Numbered from the stretch's first letter, positions 7,764-16,272 are shown. The stretch is DNA of 26,274 bases from Fimbriimonas sp. (GCA_030447945.1 JAUJNV010000031.1:1-26274), one strand, 5' to 3'. The notes: generated by a model not told the origin, from the letters alone. A program made the numbers and translations.

Positions 7764-8175
7764 ATGCTAACTGTCGAGTGGAAAGGCGGCCTCGCGTTCG
7801 AGGCGGCGCCTCCGAGCGGGATTCGGTTCACGATGGACGCGACTCCCGAGGTGGGCGGGGAGGGGCGGGGGCCGACGCCCGTGGAGGCGCTGCTGGCCTC
7901 GGTGGCCGCATGCAGCGCGATGGACGTCATCTCGATCTTGCTCAAGAAGAAGCAGAACGTCACCTCCTACCACGTCCAGATCGAGGCGCAGCGCGCGCCG
8001 GAGGGGGACTGGCCCGCCCTTTTCTGTCCATGGTCATCCGCCACGTCGTTTCCGGCGAAGCGCTCGACCCCATCGCCCGTGGAGCGCGCCGTGGAAGCTC
8101 AGCGACACCAAGTACTGCACCGTGATCGCGACCCTCCGACAATGCCCGAGAGATTTCGTCGGAGTGGAGGATTGA
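7764..8175 (+). pseudogene. OsmC/Ohr family protein, frame-broken
   Basis: The N-terminal 75 codons are intact: LTVEWKGGLAFEAAPPSG, then GPTPVEALLASVAACSAMDV, the OsmC helix carrying the first redox Cys (AACSAMD), and LKKKQNVTSYHVQIEA. After GDWP the frame shifts. RPFLSMVIRHVVSGEALDP, a short VERAVE stretch, LSDTKYCTVIATLR with the second OsmC Cys, and AREISSEWRIEG follow in successive frames, so at least three indels are needed. An intact copy would be about 135 residues. Family members are cytosolic thiol peroxidases or related hydroperoxide-handling proteins. The true stop is uncertain; the TGA at 8173-8175 is the nearest. Confidence 0.78.
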
Positions 8176-8180
8176 GGGGA

Positions 8181-8256
8181 GGGCGTTGGGCGTTAGGCGT
8201 TGGGCGTTGGGCGTTGGGATCACTCTCCCTAACGCCCAACGCCTTCCGCAACGCCT
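8181..8256. repeat. Octamer array E, facing arms between convergent genes
   Basis: The left arm GGGCGTTG-type units (8181-8218) and right arm CAACGCCC/AACGCCTT units (about 8229-8256) flank a ten-base turn. The unit is the same as in array D, about 430 bp away. It separates osmC from the convergent export gene, starting within a few bases of the presumed osmC stop and ending 4 bases from the export-gene stop. Confidence 0.85.
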
Positions 8257-8259
8257 TCT

Positions 8260-9217
8260 CTACCGCAACAACCCCAACCCGAAGATCCCGCCGAGCCGGT
8301 CGAGCACGAACGCGGTGTTGGCGAGGCTGCCGATGTGCCGATGTCGGGCGTGCCCGTCTCCGAGACGGAGAAGTCTCCCGGCTGGAGCACGACGTTCTGC
8401 GTCGCGCGTCGCCGTTCTTGACGTACCGCACGTAGTTGGCGTGGATGCGGTAGGACGTCGCCCGGCTGGCCGGCGCGCTCCCGAAAGATGTAAACGCGGC
8501 TGAACATCGACCGGCGCGGAATCTCCCTCGCCAGGGAGATGGCGTTCTGCAGCGTCATCGGCTCTCGATAGGGATGGGTTCGGGGGCCTGGACGGCACCC
8601 TGGATATCGATGCGGTTGCGCCGGCGCTCCTCGGGCACGCTCAGCTCGTCGCCGTCCTGGATCTCGAAGTTCTGCGATGTGTCCCCCTGGACGAGCATCG
8701 CGTAGAGGTCCACGGGGATGAGCTCCGAGGAGCCCGCACGTCGGAGCGTGGCCCGGCGCAGGTCCGCCCGGGTCATGTCGGCGCCTCCGCCGCGGTTCAG
8801 CAGGGAGAGCAGGGTGTCGCCCGGCCGGAGCTCGTAGACGTCGCCCCGAATCACCGCGCCCCCGACCGTCGCCCGCACGGCGCGGAAGCGGATGATCGTG
8901 ACCGAAACGACCGGGTCCCGCAGGCGGAGCTTTTCGATGTATTTGTTCCGAAGCTCCTCTTCCAGCTCGCTCGTCGTCTTCCCCGCCGCGCGTACGATCC
9001 CCGTGAAAGGAGCGGTGATATTTCCGTCGCGCCCGACCACCACGTCGGCGGCGGTCTGCGGCATGTTGAACACCTGCACGCGAAGGATGTCCTCCGGCTG
9101 GATCCGGTAGGTGGCCGTAAGCGGAACCGTAGTTTGGGGGCCGCCGAAGCCGGCCTGCCCGGACGCAGCGACAGACGCGACCAAAAGCCCGAGCGCGACT
9201 ACGAATCTTAGCTTCAT
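8260..9217 (-). CDS. Polysaccharide export protein (Wza/Poly_export + SLBB), C-terminus frame-shifted
   Basis: The ATG at 9217 follows GAGGAAAGG and gives a signal peptide MKLRFVVALGLLVASVAASG. The Poly_export domain is clear: YRIQPEDILRVQVFNMPQTA, VGRDGNITAPFTGIVRAAGK, ELEEELRNKYIEKLRLRDP. An SLBB domain follows (VGGAVIRGDVYELRPGDTLL, FEIQDGDELSVPEE), then a second repeat start (IDIQGAVQAPEPIP). From about 8580 to 8340 the frame changes three or four times. The protein resumes as MTLQNAISLAREIP, NVVLQPGD, DIGTIGSLANTAFVLDRLGG and ends at the TAG at 8260. The role is outer-membrane or periplasmic passage of capsule or exopolysaccharide. No glycosyltransferases lie nearby. Confidence 0.85.
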
Positions 9218-9292
9218 GCCTTTCCTCAACCTGCCCTTCCCGCCGGACGTTCCGCCGTCTTCGCTAAAGTCTTGCGACTCGGCAAAAGGAGT

Positions 9293-10009
9293 CTACCCAG
9301 ACTCCCCGCGGCGCCTTCCCTCGATCACGAGCGTGATCTCGCCCTTGTGCGGAACCTCGCTCTCTAGGGGAATCTTCGGCAGGCGAGAGCGGTAAACCTG
9401 AGCGAAAGCCTTCGTCATCTCGCGACACACCGCATATCGCCGGGGTCCCAGCGCCTCCGCCGCGACCTCCAGCAACGGACCCACCCGGTGGGGCGACTCG
9501 AACAGCACCAGGGTCAGGGGCGACTCGGCGAACGGGGCGAGCTCGCCTCGGATCGCGCGCGCCTTGCGCCCGAGAAACCCCAGGAAGGCGAACCGCTGCG
9601 CGAAGAACCCGCTGATGGTGAGCGCCGTGATCACCGCGCTCGGCCCCGGTACCGCGTCCACCGCCAGCCCCGCGTCGTGGCAGGCGTCGCAGAGCAGGGC
9701 CCCCGGATCGCTGATCGCGGGCGCGCCGCCGTCGGTGAGCAACGCGACCTGCGCCCCGCCCCGGATCTCCTCCAGGTACCGCTCGACCTGCACGGGCGAC
9801 GAGTGGTCGTTCAGCACCCGCATCGGCTTCTTCAGACCGAGGTGGGAGGCGAGCTTGCCGCTCACGCGGGTGTCCTCGACGATCCACATGGCCGCCGACG
9901 CGAGCGCTTCGACGGCGCGGGGCGAGAGATCGCCGAGGTTGCCGATGGGGGTGGCAACGAGGGTCAGGCTTCCCCGGTCGTCGCTGCCGCCCCCTTCTGG
10001 GCGGGTCAT
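9293..10009 (-). CDS. rsmI: 16S rRNA (cytidine1402-2'-O)-methyltransferase
   Basis: This is a tetrapyrrole-methylase fold SAM enzyme with all RsmI marks: LVATPIGNLGDLSPRAVEAL, VEDTRVSGKL, DGGAPAISDPGALLCDA, VPGPSAVITALTISGF, LFESPHRV and CREMTKAF. It 2'-O-methylates C1402 of 16S rRNA with RsmH-made m4C. At 238 residues it is shorter than common RsmI (about 280) and lacks the C-terminal helical extension, as several lineages do. The ATG at 10009 overlaps the TGA of the upstream PPIase gene (shared ATGA), so the pair is translationally coupled. Confidence 0.95.
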   Translation of the reverse strand: MTRPEGGGSDDRGSLTLVATPIGNLGDLSPRAVEALASAAMWIVEDTRVSGKLASHLGLKKPMRVLNDHSSPVQVERYLEEIRGGAQVALLTDGGAPAISDPGALLCDACHDAGLAVDAVPGPSAVITALTISGFFAQRFAFLGFLGRKARAIRGELAPFAESPLTLVLFESPHRVGPLLEVAAEALGPRRYAVCREMTKAFAQVYRSRLPKIPLESEVPHKGEITLVIEGRRRGESG

Positions 10010-11739
10010 TGCCCCTTAGGCTGTCCCGGCGTGACGTCGCGCACGCGTGGCTTGGCCCCCTTGGGCCCGCTGCCGGGAGTGACGGGAGCGCCTTGCGGCG
10101 CCTTCTTCGCCTCCGCCTCGGCCTGCTTGCGCGCGGCCTCTTCCTGCGCCCGCGTCTCGGCCTCCATCTTGTCGGCCGCAAGCTTGTCCTCCCGCCAGCG
10201 CCGCATCTCCTTCTCCACCTGCGCCACCTGCTCAGGCGTGACCAGCTTCGCCGCCTGCAGCGCGCTCAGGCGCTTGCCGATCCCCTCGAAGGCGGTCTGC
10301 CCGCTGTTCGTGGTGTCCATGTTCGCGCTCGCCGCCTGGAGGAGGTTGTCAAAGGCCTTCTGGCCGTTTTTCTCCGCCTCGTACAGCCCCGCGAGGTCGA
10401 GCCGCAGCGCGGGGCTCTCGGTGGTCTCCAGGATGGCTTCCAGCGCTTTGATCCGGTCGGGACGGAGCTTGGCCTTGTCGGCGCCGGGCGCGTTGTAGAG
10501 GGCGTTGGTCGCCCCATACAGCGCGAGCGCCGCATACTTCTGCCCGTACGGCTCGGCTTTGGTCAGCGCCTCGCTCGCCTGAGCGACCAAGGTGCGAAGG
10601 CGGTCGTTGAGCGCCTTGGGGTCGCGGGAGATCGTCCGGTCCGACATCGTCTGGTTGTAGGCGTACAGCGCGCCGACCCCCTGGTTCTGCCACGTCACGT
10701 TCCCGGGCGTCTCGCGCAGCTTGCGGAGCGCCTCCCCGATCTGCGCCTGGGCCACCGCGTCGACGTACTCCTCCGTGTAGTGGGCCTTGCGCTTTTCGAA
10801 GTCCTTGGGTAGGTCGCTCTTGACGCTGATGAGCTTGTAAATGACGTGCCCTTCGGGCGTCTTGACGGGCTCGCTCACGCCGCCGGGCTTCAGGTTCATC
10901 AACGGGCGCATGTCGGGGTTCGTGAGCACATCGCGCATGGAGACCGTGCTCGTTTGCTCGCTCACCCGCTTCTTCTCCGGCGGCGTCTCGTCCGAGTAGC
11001 GGTTCATCGCGGCCTCAAAGGCCAGCCCGCCGCGAATCTCGCGCAGCACCTTCTGCGCGCGCGCCTCCGGCTGCTCGCCCGCCGCCCCGGACGCGCGCAG
11101 CACGATGCGCTTCACGGTCCAGGTGTCGTAGCTTTTGCGGACGTCCGCCTCGGTGGGCTTGATCCGTGCCTTGTAGGTGGCGACAAGCAGGGGTCCCGCA
11201 AACTGCGCCTCGAGCGCGGAGCGCTGACCGGGCGCGGCGAGGAGCTTGTCCAACTCTTGGAGCCGCTGGGTCCGCATCTGCGCGAGCGGCTGCCCCGTCA
11301 TCTGCTCGAACTGCTTGATCTCCTCCGGGGTGCCCCGCGCGAGGCGGTCCAGCTCCCTCGTCATCAGGCCGCGGATCTCCTCGTCCGTAAACTTCACCCC
11401 GGCTTGGCGCGCGAGCGCGGCGATGTTCGCCTGGTCCACGACCTTGCTCAGTGCCTGCGCCGTCATGATCGTCTGCAGGTCCGGACCGAGCTCGCCGCCC
11501 ATTTGGAACTGCGCCATGGTCTGCGCCTCCGCGGCCTCCAGGGCTCCGGGGCTTAGGGGGACGCCGCTCGCCGTACCCAAGACGGTCGCCGCATCCTCGC
11601 CCTCGGAGCCCATGCCCCCGGTCAGGGCGTTGCTCTGCCCGCAGGTGTAAAACATGCTGCCGACGAAGATCGCGGCGATGCCCACGGCGATAACCGGGAG
11701 GCAACCCTTCATCCTATCTTGAAAAGCGCTAATAGACAC
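10006..11739 (-). CDS. Membrane-anchored parvulin-type peptidyl-prolyl isomerase (PpiD/SurA-like)
   Basis: The 577-residue product has one N-terminal transmembrane segment (about 14-32, LPVIAVGIAAIFVGSMFYT), then a SurA_N-like helical region (QTMAQFQMGGELG..., FTDEEIRGLMTRELDRLARG). A parvulin domain spans about 205-310: WTVKRIVLRA, GGLAFEAAMNRYSDE, LMNLKPGGVSEPVKTPEGHVIYKLISVK. The C-terminal third is helical and TPR-like (KYAALALYGATNALYNAPG, ALRLDLAGLYEAEKNGQKA), ending in a Glu/Ala/Lys coiled coil and a Pro/Gly tail. It probably folds exported proteins at the membrane. The GTG at 11739 gives the longest frame; an ATG at 11712 directly before the membrane segment is an equally good start. 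The stop overlaps rsmI. Confidence 0.87.
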   Translation of the reverse strand: MSISAFQDRMKGCLPVIAVGIAAIFVGSMFYTCGQSNALTGGMGSEGEDAATVLGTASGVPLSPGALEAAEAQTMAQFQMGGELGPDLQTIMTAQALSKVVDQANIAALARQAGVKFTDEEIRGLMTRELDRLARGTPEEIKQFEQMTGQPLAQMRTQRLQELDKLLAAPGQRSALEAQFAGPLLVATYKARIKPTEADVRKSYDTWTVKRIVLRASGAAGEQPEARAQKVLREIRGGLAFEAAMNRYSDETPPEKKRVSEQTSTVSMRDVLTNPDMRPLMNLKPGGVSEPVKTPEGHVIYKLISVKSDLPKDFEKRKAHYTEEYVDAVAQAQIGEALRKLRETPGNVTWQNQGVGALYAYNQTMSDRTISRDPKALNDRLRTLVAQASEALTKAEPYGQKYAALALYGATNALYNAPGADKAKLRPDRIKALEAILETTESPALRLDLAGLYEAEKNGQKAFDNLLQAASANMDTTNSGQTAFEGIGKRLSALQAAKLVTPEQVAQVEKEMRRWREDKLAADKMEAETRAQEEAARKQAEAEAKKAPQGAPVTPGSGPKGAKPRVRDVTPGQPKGQ

Positions 11740-11814
11740 GGTGTTAAGAACCTACGGGTAAGGTAAGCGTCCCAGTATGGCACGGGGTTCCCCGACAGGG
11801 GCTTTGGGCGGGGC

Positions 11815-11842
11815 TTGACGGGTAGACATAAGTTGGTGTACA
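11815..11842 (+). promoter_or_regulatory. lexA promoter
   Basis: TTGACG (11815-11820) and TGTACA (11837-11842) are spaced by 16 bp. The -10 box is poor, and the candidate LexA operator overlaps it. About 50 bp of leader follows, with a 7-bp hairpin CCCGAGC/GCTCGGG (11854-11860 with 11869-11875). Confidence 0.5.
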
Positions 11843-11852
11843 CTCCGTGTAC
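11838..11852. promoter_or_regulatory. Candidate LexA operator (GTACAC-N3-GTGTAC)
   Basis: This is a perfect dyad, GTACAC, TCC, GTGTAC, lying over the -10 region 42 bp before lexA. LexA normally represses its own gene, so a dyad here is the natural operator candidate. It differs from the Gram-positive CGAAC-N4-GTTCG and the enteric CTGT-N8-ACAG boxes. Confidence 0.55.
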
Positions 11853-11893
11853 TCCCGAGCCTTACCAAGCTCGGGGCGGTTCGCCCAAACCCC

Positions 11894-12523
11894 ATGGCAC
11901 GAGGACTCACGAAGCGCCAGGAGATGATCCTGCAGTATGTTCTGGACTACGTCCAACGCGAGGGCTACCCGCCTTCGATCCGCGAGATCGGCCGCGACTT
12001 CCAGATCGGCTCGCTCCGCGGCGTGACCGTCCACTTGGACGCTCTTGAGCGCAAGGGGTACATCTCCCGTTCGAATACTCCGCGCTCGATCAAGGTCATC
12101 CACCCGAGCTACATGGCGTCCAACCGCGTGACGATGCTCCCCCTCCTGGGGTCCATCGCCGCCGGCGCGCCGATCCAGGCGCAGGAGCACGTGGAGGACC
12201 TCATCCCGGTCCCGTGCGACATGGTGCGCGGCGTCGAGCATCCGTTCCTGCTCCGCATCAAGGGCGACTCGATGTCGGGCGAGGGGATCATGCCCCGCGA
12301 CCTCGTGGTGGTCAAGCCCCAGGACACCGCGAACCACGGTGACCTCGTGGCCGTGCTGCTGGGCGACGACGCGACCGTCAAGCGCATCAACTTCGACCCG
12401 CGCGGCGTGAAGCTCATGCCGAGTAACCCCGCCTACAAGCCCATCGAAGTCGAGCAGGAAGACGCCCGCATCATCGGCAAGGTAGTGGGCCTCATCCGCG
12501 ACTACGAAGGCATGGCGTTCTAG
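11894..12523 (+). CDS. lexA: LexA SOS-response repressor
   Basis: The 209-residue protein has an N-terminal winged helix (LTKRQEMILQYVLDYVQREG, PPSIREIG, SLRGVTVHLDALERKGYI) and a C-terminal S24 autoprotease. The scissile Ala90-Gly91 sits in LLGSIAAGAPI; the catalytic Ser126 is in IKGDSMSGEGI and Lys163 in DATVKRI. It represses DNA-damage genes until RecA-stimulated self-cleavage. The recognition helix REIGRDFQIGSLRGVTVHL differs from the usual LASxxAVxxHL form, which fits an unusual operator. The start ATG at 11894 has no Shine-Dalgarno. No SOS gene (imuB, dnaE2, recA) adjoins it. Confidence 0.96.
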   Translation: MARGLTKRQEMILQYVLDYVQREGYPPSIREIGRDFQIGSLRGVTVHLDALERKGYISRSNTPRSIKVIHPSYMASNRVTMLPLLGSIAAGAPIQAQEHVEDLIPVPCDMVRGVEHPFLLRIKGDSMSGEGIMPRDLVVVKPQDTANHGDLVAVLLGDDATVKRINFDPRGVKLMPSNPAYKPIEVEQEDARIIGKVVGLIRDYEGMAF

Positions 12524-12558
12524 ACTCGATTCGAAGCAGTGCGTCGTATACTTTAGGT

Positions 12559-12772
12559 GTGACGCCGACGACGTTGACCGCCGTAGTGGATGAAGACGGG
12601 TCTATTCGGCTGCCTCTACCCGACGCCAGTCCGGGGGAGGTCGTGCGCGTAACCATTGAGCCTCTGCCTAATGTGGCGGACCGCCCTAGCCTCGTCGGTT
12701 CCGGCAAGGGCACCGTCCTCTACATGGCGGATGATTTCGATGCGCCCCTTGAAGACTTCAAGGACTATATAA
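12559..12772 (+). CDS. VapB-like antitoxin (upstream partner of a broken VapC), stop lost
   Basis: About 71 residues: TLTAVVDEDGSIRLPLPDA, then GEVVRVTIEPLP, the pattern of small AbrB/VapB-like or DUF2281 antitoxins, then an acidic tail ADDFDAPLEDFKDY that would wrap a PIN toxin. The GTG at 12559 follows AGG and a TATACT (12547-12552). No stop occurs at the expected end: the frame runs straight into the VapC start (ILLDTHTVL) and stops at a TAG at 12810. The family assignment rests mainly on the neighbouring toxin. Confidence 0.6.
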
Positions 12773-13150
12773 ATGCGCGGATCCTGCTGGATACCCATAC
12801 TGTACTGTAGGCGATCGAGACGCGTTCGGTTAAGCTCATCGGCCCGCCAAATTCTCGAAGATAGGCAAAAGACGGGCTTGCTGAGCACAGCTTCAGTTTG
12901 GGAGGTGCAGCTAAGCTGAGCCTGGCAAGCTGGAGCTAGATCGGCCCCTCCGCCGATACGTTGATGAGGATATTGAGCAAGCGCATCGAACTCCTGTCCA
13001 TCACTCTCGATCACTTGGATCGAGTCGCGACACTTTTCCTCCACCACCGTGACCCCTTCGACCGTCTCCTGTCGCGCAGGCGCTGGTGGAAGGCTTACTA
13101 CGATTCTCAGCGCCGACCAAAGGCTCGATTCCTACGGCGTTCAAAGTTGA
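12773..13150 (+). pseudogene. VapC-family PIN-domain toxin, disrupted
   Basis: Fragments in order across three frames give a normal ~125-residue VapC: ILLDTHTVL (first PIN Asp), a Trp codon read as TAG at 12808-12810, QILEDRQKTGLLSTASVWEV, KLELDRPLRRYVDEDIEQA, IELLSITLDHLDRVATLFLH, HRDPFDRLL (second acidic motif), VAQALVEGL, and ILSADQRLDSYGVQS ending at TGA 13150. Three of the four acidic PIN residues are visible (D in LLDTH, D in HRDPFDR, D in SADQRLD). At least four indels and one nonsense change break it. VapC toxins cut tRNA or rRNA. Real decay and sequence error are both possible. Confidence 0.72.
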
Positions 13151-13200
13151 GCAGGATCGCGCACACCCGAACGCGCGGTCACTCATCTTATAATTCCTCT

Positions 13201-13696
13201 ATGCGCCGAAGTAGGGCCCGGCAGCGGCCTTGGCCGGAGTCCTTGCCGTCACTATAGGTTTATGGCCGGGTGCGCCATCCCCGAACCGCCTGAATGGGTG
13301 CCCATCATTCGGGGCTGACGTCCGTTACGGCGGAGCCGGAATCAGTATGCTCTTGCATCGGCCTGGTCAACGGGAAGTCGTGGACGTTCCACGTTCCCTT
13401 ATCCTCTTGAAGGCAAGGCAGCGCCTTAATCAATCTTCCCATCGGGAACAGCCTGGCGATGGCAGGCGGTCGCGCGCGTCGTGGCACGAAAACGCCTGGC
13501 GGGAGCTGAATTATCCAAGCCCGTCGGGCCACCAGGTCGTTGAAGTCATCCTAAGCCCAGGCTAAAATCAGGGCTGTCGGAGATGTCGCTGACGGAGGCC
13601 CGGGCCCAAGGATGGACGACCGTCACCTTGAACGTTCCGGCTCGTGACCCGAACCTCTTTGAGAGACTCAGATGGTTTGCTGGCTTCGACAGTTAG
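13201..13696 (+). pseudogene. Hypothetical secreted protein, frame uncertain
   Basis: A TATAAT lies at 13189-13194, just before an ATG at 13201. After one shift a signal-like stretch appears (ALAGVLAVTIGLWPGAPSP). Protein-like text continues in changing frames (DVRYGGAGISMLLHRPGQRE, WRELNYPSPSGHQVVEVILS, MSLTEARAQGWTTVTLNVPA, DPNLFERLRWFAGFDS) to a TAG at 13696. A second frame around 13290-13400 (EWVPIIRG, GLVNGKSWTFHVPLSS) is equally plausible. I do not recognise a family. About 165 residues if repaired. Confidence 0.35.
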
Positions 13697-13848
13697 GCCT
13701 TGAGTCAGGCCCTTCGCGCGCACGTATGGAGCGAAGTAGGTATCGCCATGCAAGACCGTAGAGTTCCTTCTTCTCCCTGCCGAGGCTCGTCCCCGAGAAC
13801 AGAAAAGATTCGGGAGCGCTTCAGACGTCGGCGGTTCTTAACGGGGCG
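13697..13848. other. Unassigned stretch
   Basis: I see no recognisable gene, repeat or hairpin here. It may belong to the 5' part of the following membrane protein (an ATG at 13749 opens a frame towards it), but indels prevent a decision. Confidence 0.3.
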
Positions 13849-14257
13849 ATGCTCGGGGTTTTGCGATCTTCAGTGCGTGGGTATGGATGCAGGTGGCAGG
13901 CCCCGACCGACCGCTCGCAACGGCGCGCTGAGGAATTTAGGCTTGCGGGGCGCAAACCTCGCATTCCGTCGTCTGGGCGTGTTTGGCAGCGCTCTTTATC
14001 GCCCTCGCGGTCGGCGCCATCTGGCCTGGGTGGCTGGCCACGCGCGCGCTCAGCAGGGCAGCCACGCCGAAGGAAAGCGCCTTGCCTGGATCTCGCGTGC
14101 GATCGCTGTTGCCGGTTTCATGGTAATGCTCGGACTTACCTACGCCACCGGTTGGGCGTTGCCTCTCCGGAAGCCTCACCCTGATCTTGTACGCGGCGTA
14201 CGATCTCTATCTGTGCGAACGGTACGTGAAGAACGCTGCGCGACTAGGTTCAGACTA
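13849..14257 (+). pseudogene. Small multi-pass membrane protein, frame-shifted
   Basis: Hydrophobic segments appear in successive frames: GFAIFSAWVWMQVAGPDRP, HSVVWACLAALFIALAVGAI (then WPGWLATRALSRAATPKESA), AWISRAIAVAGFMVMLGLTY, and the tail LILYAAYDLYLCERYVKN ending at TAA 14257. Repaired, it would be a ~135-residue protein with three or four membrane helices. Family unknown. Its last 8 bases overlap the convergent cysS stop. Confidence 0.45.
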
Positions 14258-15732
14258 AGCTCGGCGTATGCACCCAAACCGTGCCTTCCGGACCGTCGCG
14301 CAGCTCGATCCCCGGCGTCCAGCTCTTCCGGATCGCGTCGGCCGGCAAAGTCCTTCGCCTTCCGCGCGCGCGTTGCGCTCGTCGATCATGGTCTGGATGC
14401 GCGCCTCGTCCACCTCGCTCGGGCGGCGCGTGAGGTCGGGCGCAGTGGTCGAGGGCGTAGTCGTGGCGCACGATCCCCAGGAGCGCGTTGATCCGGTCCA
14501 GGAACCGAGGCTCCGCTCTCGGCAGGCCTTGAGGATCCTCGCCTTCGCGCAGGATCAGCCGGGTGCCCTCCAGCGCCTTGGCGGCGAGCGCCCGGCCGCC
14601 ATTCAGGTCGTTCGCCCATCGCCTCCAGCGCCTCGTCGTAGAGCCCGTCGAAGCTCGCCCAGTGCGTCCGGACCGTCTCGGAGGCCGAGGCCACGACGGC
14701 GTCGCGCTGGCGGAACTGTCTCCGCGTTCCCCTCCGCGTCGCGAAGGGCCTGGTCGGTGAAGTTGAACGGCCGGCCGTAGACGCCTGAGATCAGCGCGTA
14801 GCGCGGATGGCGAGGGGATCCGCGCCACGCTCAAGAGGTGGTCGCGCACGGTGTAGCTACCTGCAGCTCTGGACATCTTCTTCCGTTCACCCTGGAAGGA
14901 ACCGCGTGTGCATCAGTGCGTGGAGAGCGGCTCCTTCGTGGGCTCTCGCTCTAGGCGATCTCGCACTCGTGGTGCGGGAAGATCAAGGTCCTCGCCGCCT
15001 GCGTGCAGGTCGATCGTGTCGCCCAGGTACTCGCGGCCATCACGGAGCACCCAGTATACCAGCCGGGGTAGCCCCTAAGCCGTAGGGCGAGTACCACTGC
15101 ATGGTGCTTCTCGTCCTTTTCCAGAGCGCGAAGTCCGCCTGCTCCCGCTTGTTGTCGTCCACCACGAGCGCGTCGCACGGCCCGGCGGAGGTTGTCCTGC
15201 GTGTTGCCGCTCAGCTTGCTGGTACTCGGGGAAGCTGGAGACGTCGAAGTACACGCCGGTCGGCGTCTCGTAGGCGTTCCCCTGCGCGACGAGCTGCTCG
15301 ATGGCCCGGATCTGCCCGGTCATGTGCTGGGTCGCCTTGGGGCGCACCAGCGGCTCGCGCAGGTTCAGCCGGCGCCAGTTCGATGAAGGCGTCCGCGTAA
15401 TGCCTGCCAGCTCCCAGACGTTGTGGAACTGCTCCCCTCCTTGCTCCGAAGGGCGCGCTCCATCTTGTCCTCGCCGCTCGCGTCCGCCACGTCGTCCTGC
15501 GTAAGGTGCCCGACGTCGGTGATGTTGCTCACGTAGCTCACGCGCATCCCCAGGGCCTCCGCCGTTCGCACGACGAGGTCGGCGGAGAGAAAGGTCCGGA
15601 AGCCAAGGGACGTGGGCGTACAGTAGACCGTCGGGCCGCACGAGTAAAACCGCAGGTGCCCAGGGCTCTCGTCGCCACGGGCTTCACCTGCCGAGTCAGC
15701 GTATCGTACAGCCGCAGGGCCTTTGGGATCAT
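14250..15732 (-). pseudogene. cysS: Cysteinyl-tRNA synthetase, broken by many single-base shifts
   Basis: The 1483-bp span matches a normal CysRS (~490 residues), and its parts are in order: MIPKALRLYDTLTRQ; CGPTVY (garbled HIGH region near 15615-15640); FLSADLVVRTAEALGMRVSY with NITDVGHLTQDDVADASGED; RAIEQLVAQGNAYETPTGVY; WYTGCSVMA; GEDLIFPHHECEIAQSE; FQGERKKMSRAAGSYTVRDH (KMSKS region); RPFNFTDQALRDAEGN; and the end AIRKSWTPGIELRDGPEGTVW. The enzyme charges tRNA-Cys and is normally essential. KMSKS reads KMSRA through what looks like a deleted A and an inserted T within 6 bases. This points to sequence error rather than gene death. More than ten shifts are needed overall. Confidence 0.85.
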
Positions 15733-15774
15733 TTCGGGAGTTTACCGGCGGCTTGTGTCGTACCCATAAGAGTG

Positions 15775-16196
15775 ATGCTCAAACTGACGAAGGTGACCCT
15801 GGCCCTGTTGGCCGTGGCCGTGGCCGTGACGGCTGGCGCACGCCGCCGAGGTGAAGTGGCACAAGAATTTTGCCGCCGCCCAGAAGCTCGCGAAGAAGAC
15901 CAACCGCGTGATGGTGGACTTCTACACGTCGTGGTGCGGCCCATGCAAGATGCTCGACCGCCAGACTTGGCCCGCGCCGGGCGTGTCCTCGCTGCTGAAG
16001 GGCGCCGTCCCGGTTAAGCTCGACGCCGAAGCCGGACCCAACGTCGGCATCGCCAACCGGTACAAGGTCCAGGCCTACCCGACGATCCTGTTCATCAATC
16101 CCCAGGGCAAGGTCATCGGCACCGTCGTCGGCTTCAAGGGACGCCAAGGCGATGGAGAAGGAGATCAAGAAGTACGTTAAGCCGGCGAAGCGGTAG
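15775..16196 (+). CDS. Secreted thioredoxin-like protein (WCGPC), two frameshifts
   Basis: It has a signal peptide MLKLTKVTLALLAVAVAVTA, then VKWHKNFAAAQKLAKKTNRV, MVDFYTSWCGPCKMLDRQTW with the CGPC redox site, YKVQAYPTILFINPQGKVIG with the cis-Pro loop, and a C-terminal helix MEKEIKKYVKPAKR. One base is out near 15838 (end of signal peptide) and one near 16138. Repaired length is about 139 residues, right for a single thioredoxin fold. It likely acts outside the cytoplasm as a disulfide reductase or exchange protein. A close paralogue follows at 16273, so this is a tandem duplication. Confidence 0.85.
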
Positions 16197-16272
16197 GGGG
16201 AGAGGGGTGGTCTTGGGTTCCAGATGTGCGGAACCTAATCCCAACACCCGACAACCCACCAGGAGAACAATA

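Noticed and set aside
7640..8435. ORFs rich in GVGRWALG or PNAQR
   Set aside because: These are frames through the octamer arrays, not proteins.
12808..12810. TAG in vapC as a recoded (pyrrolysine) codon
   Set aside because: The position is a Trp in the family, a TGG-to-TAG change explains it, and the gene has several indels as well.
13700..14491. Single 263-codon plus-strand protein
   Set aside because: It mixes out-of-frame pieces of the membrane protein with the antisense of cysS.
15101..15769. Plus-strand ORFs across cysS
   Set aside because: They are antisense to recognisable CysRS segments.
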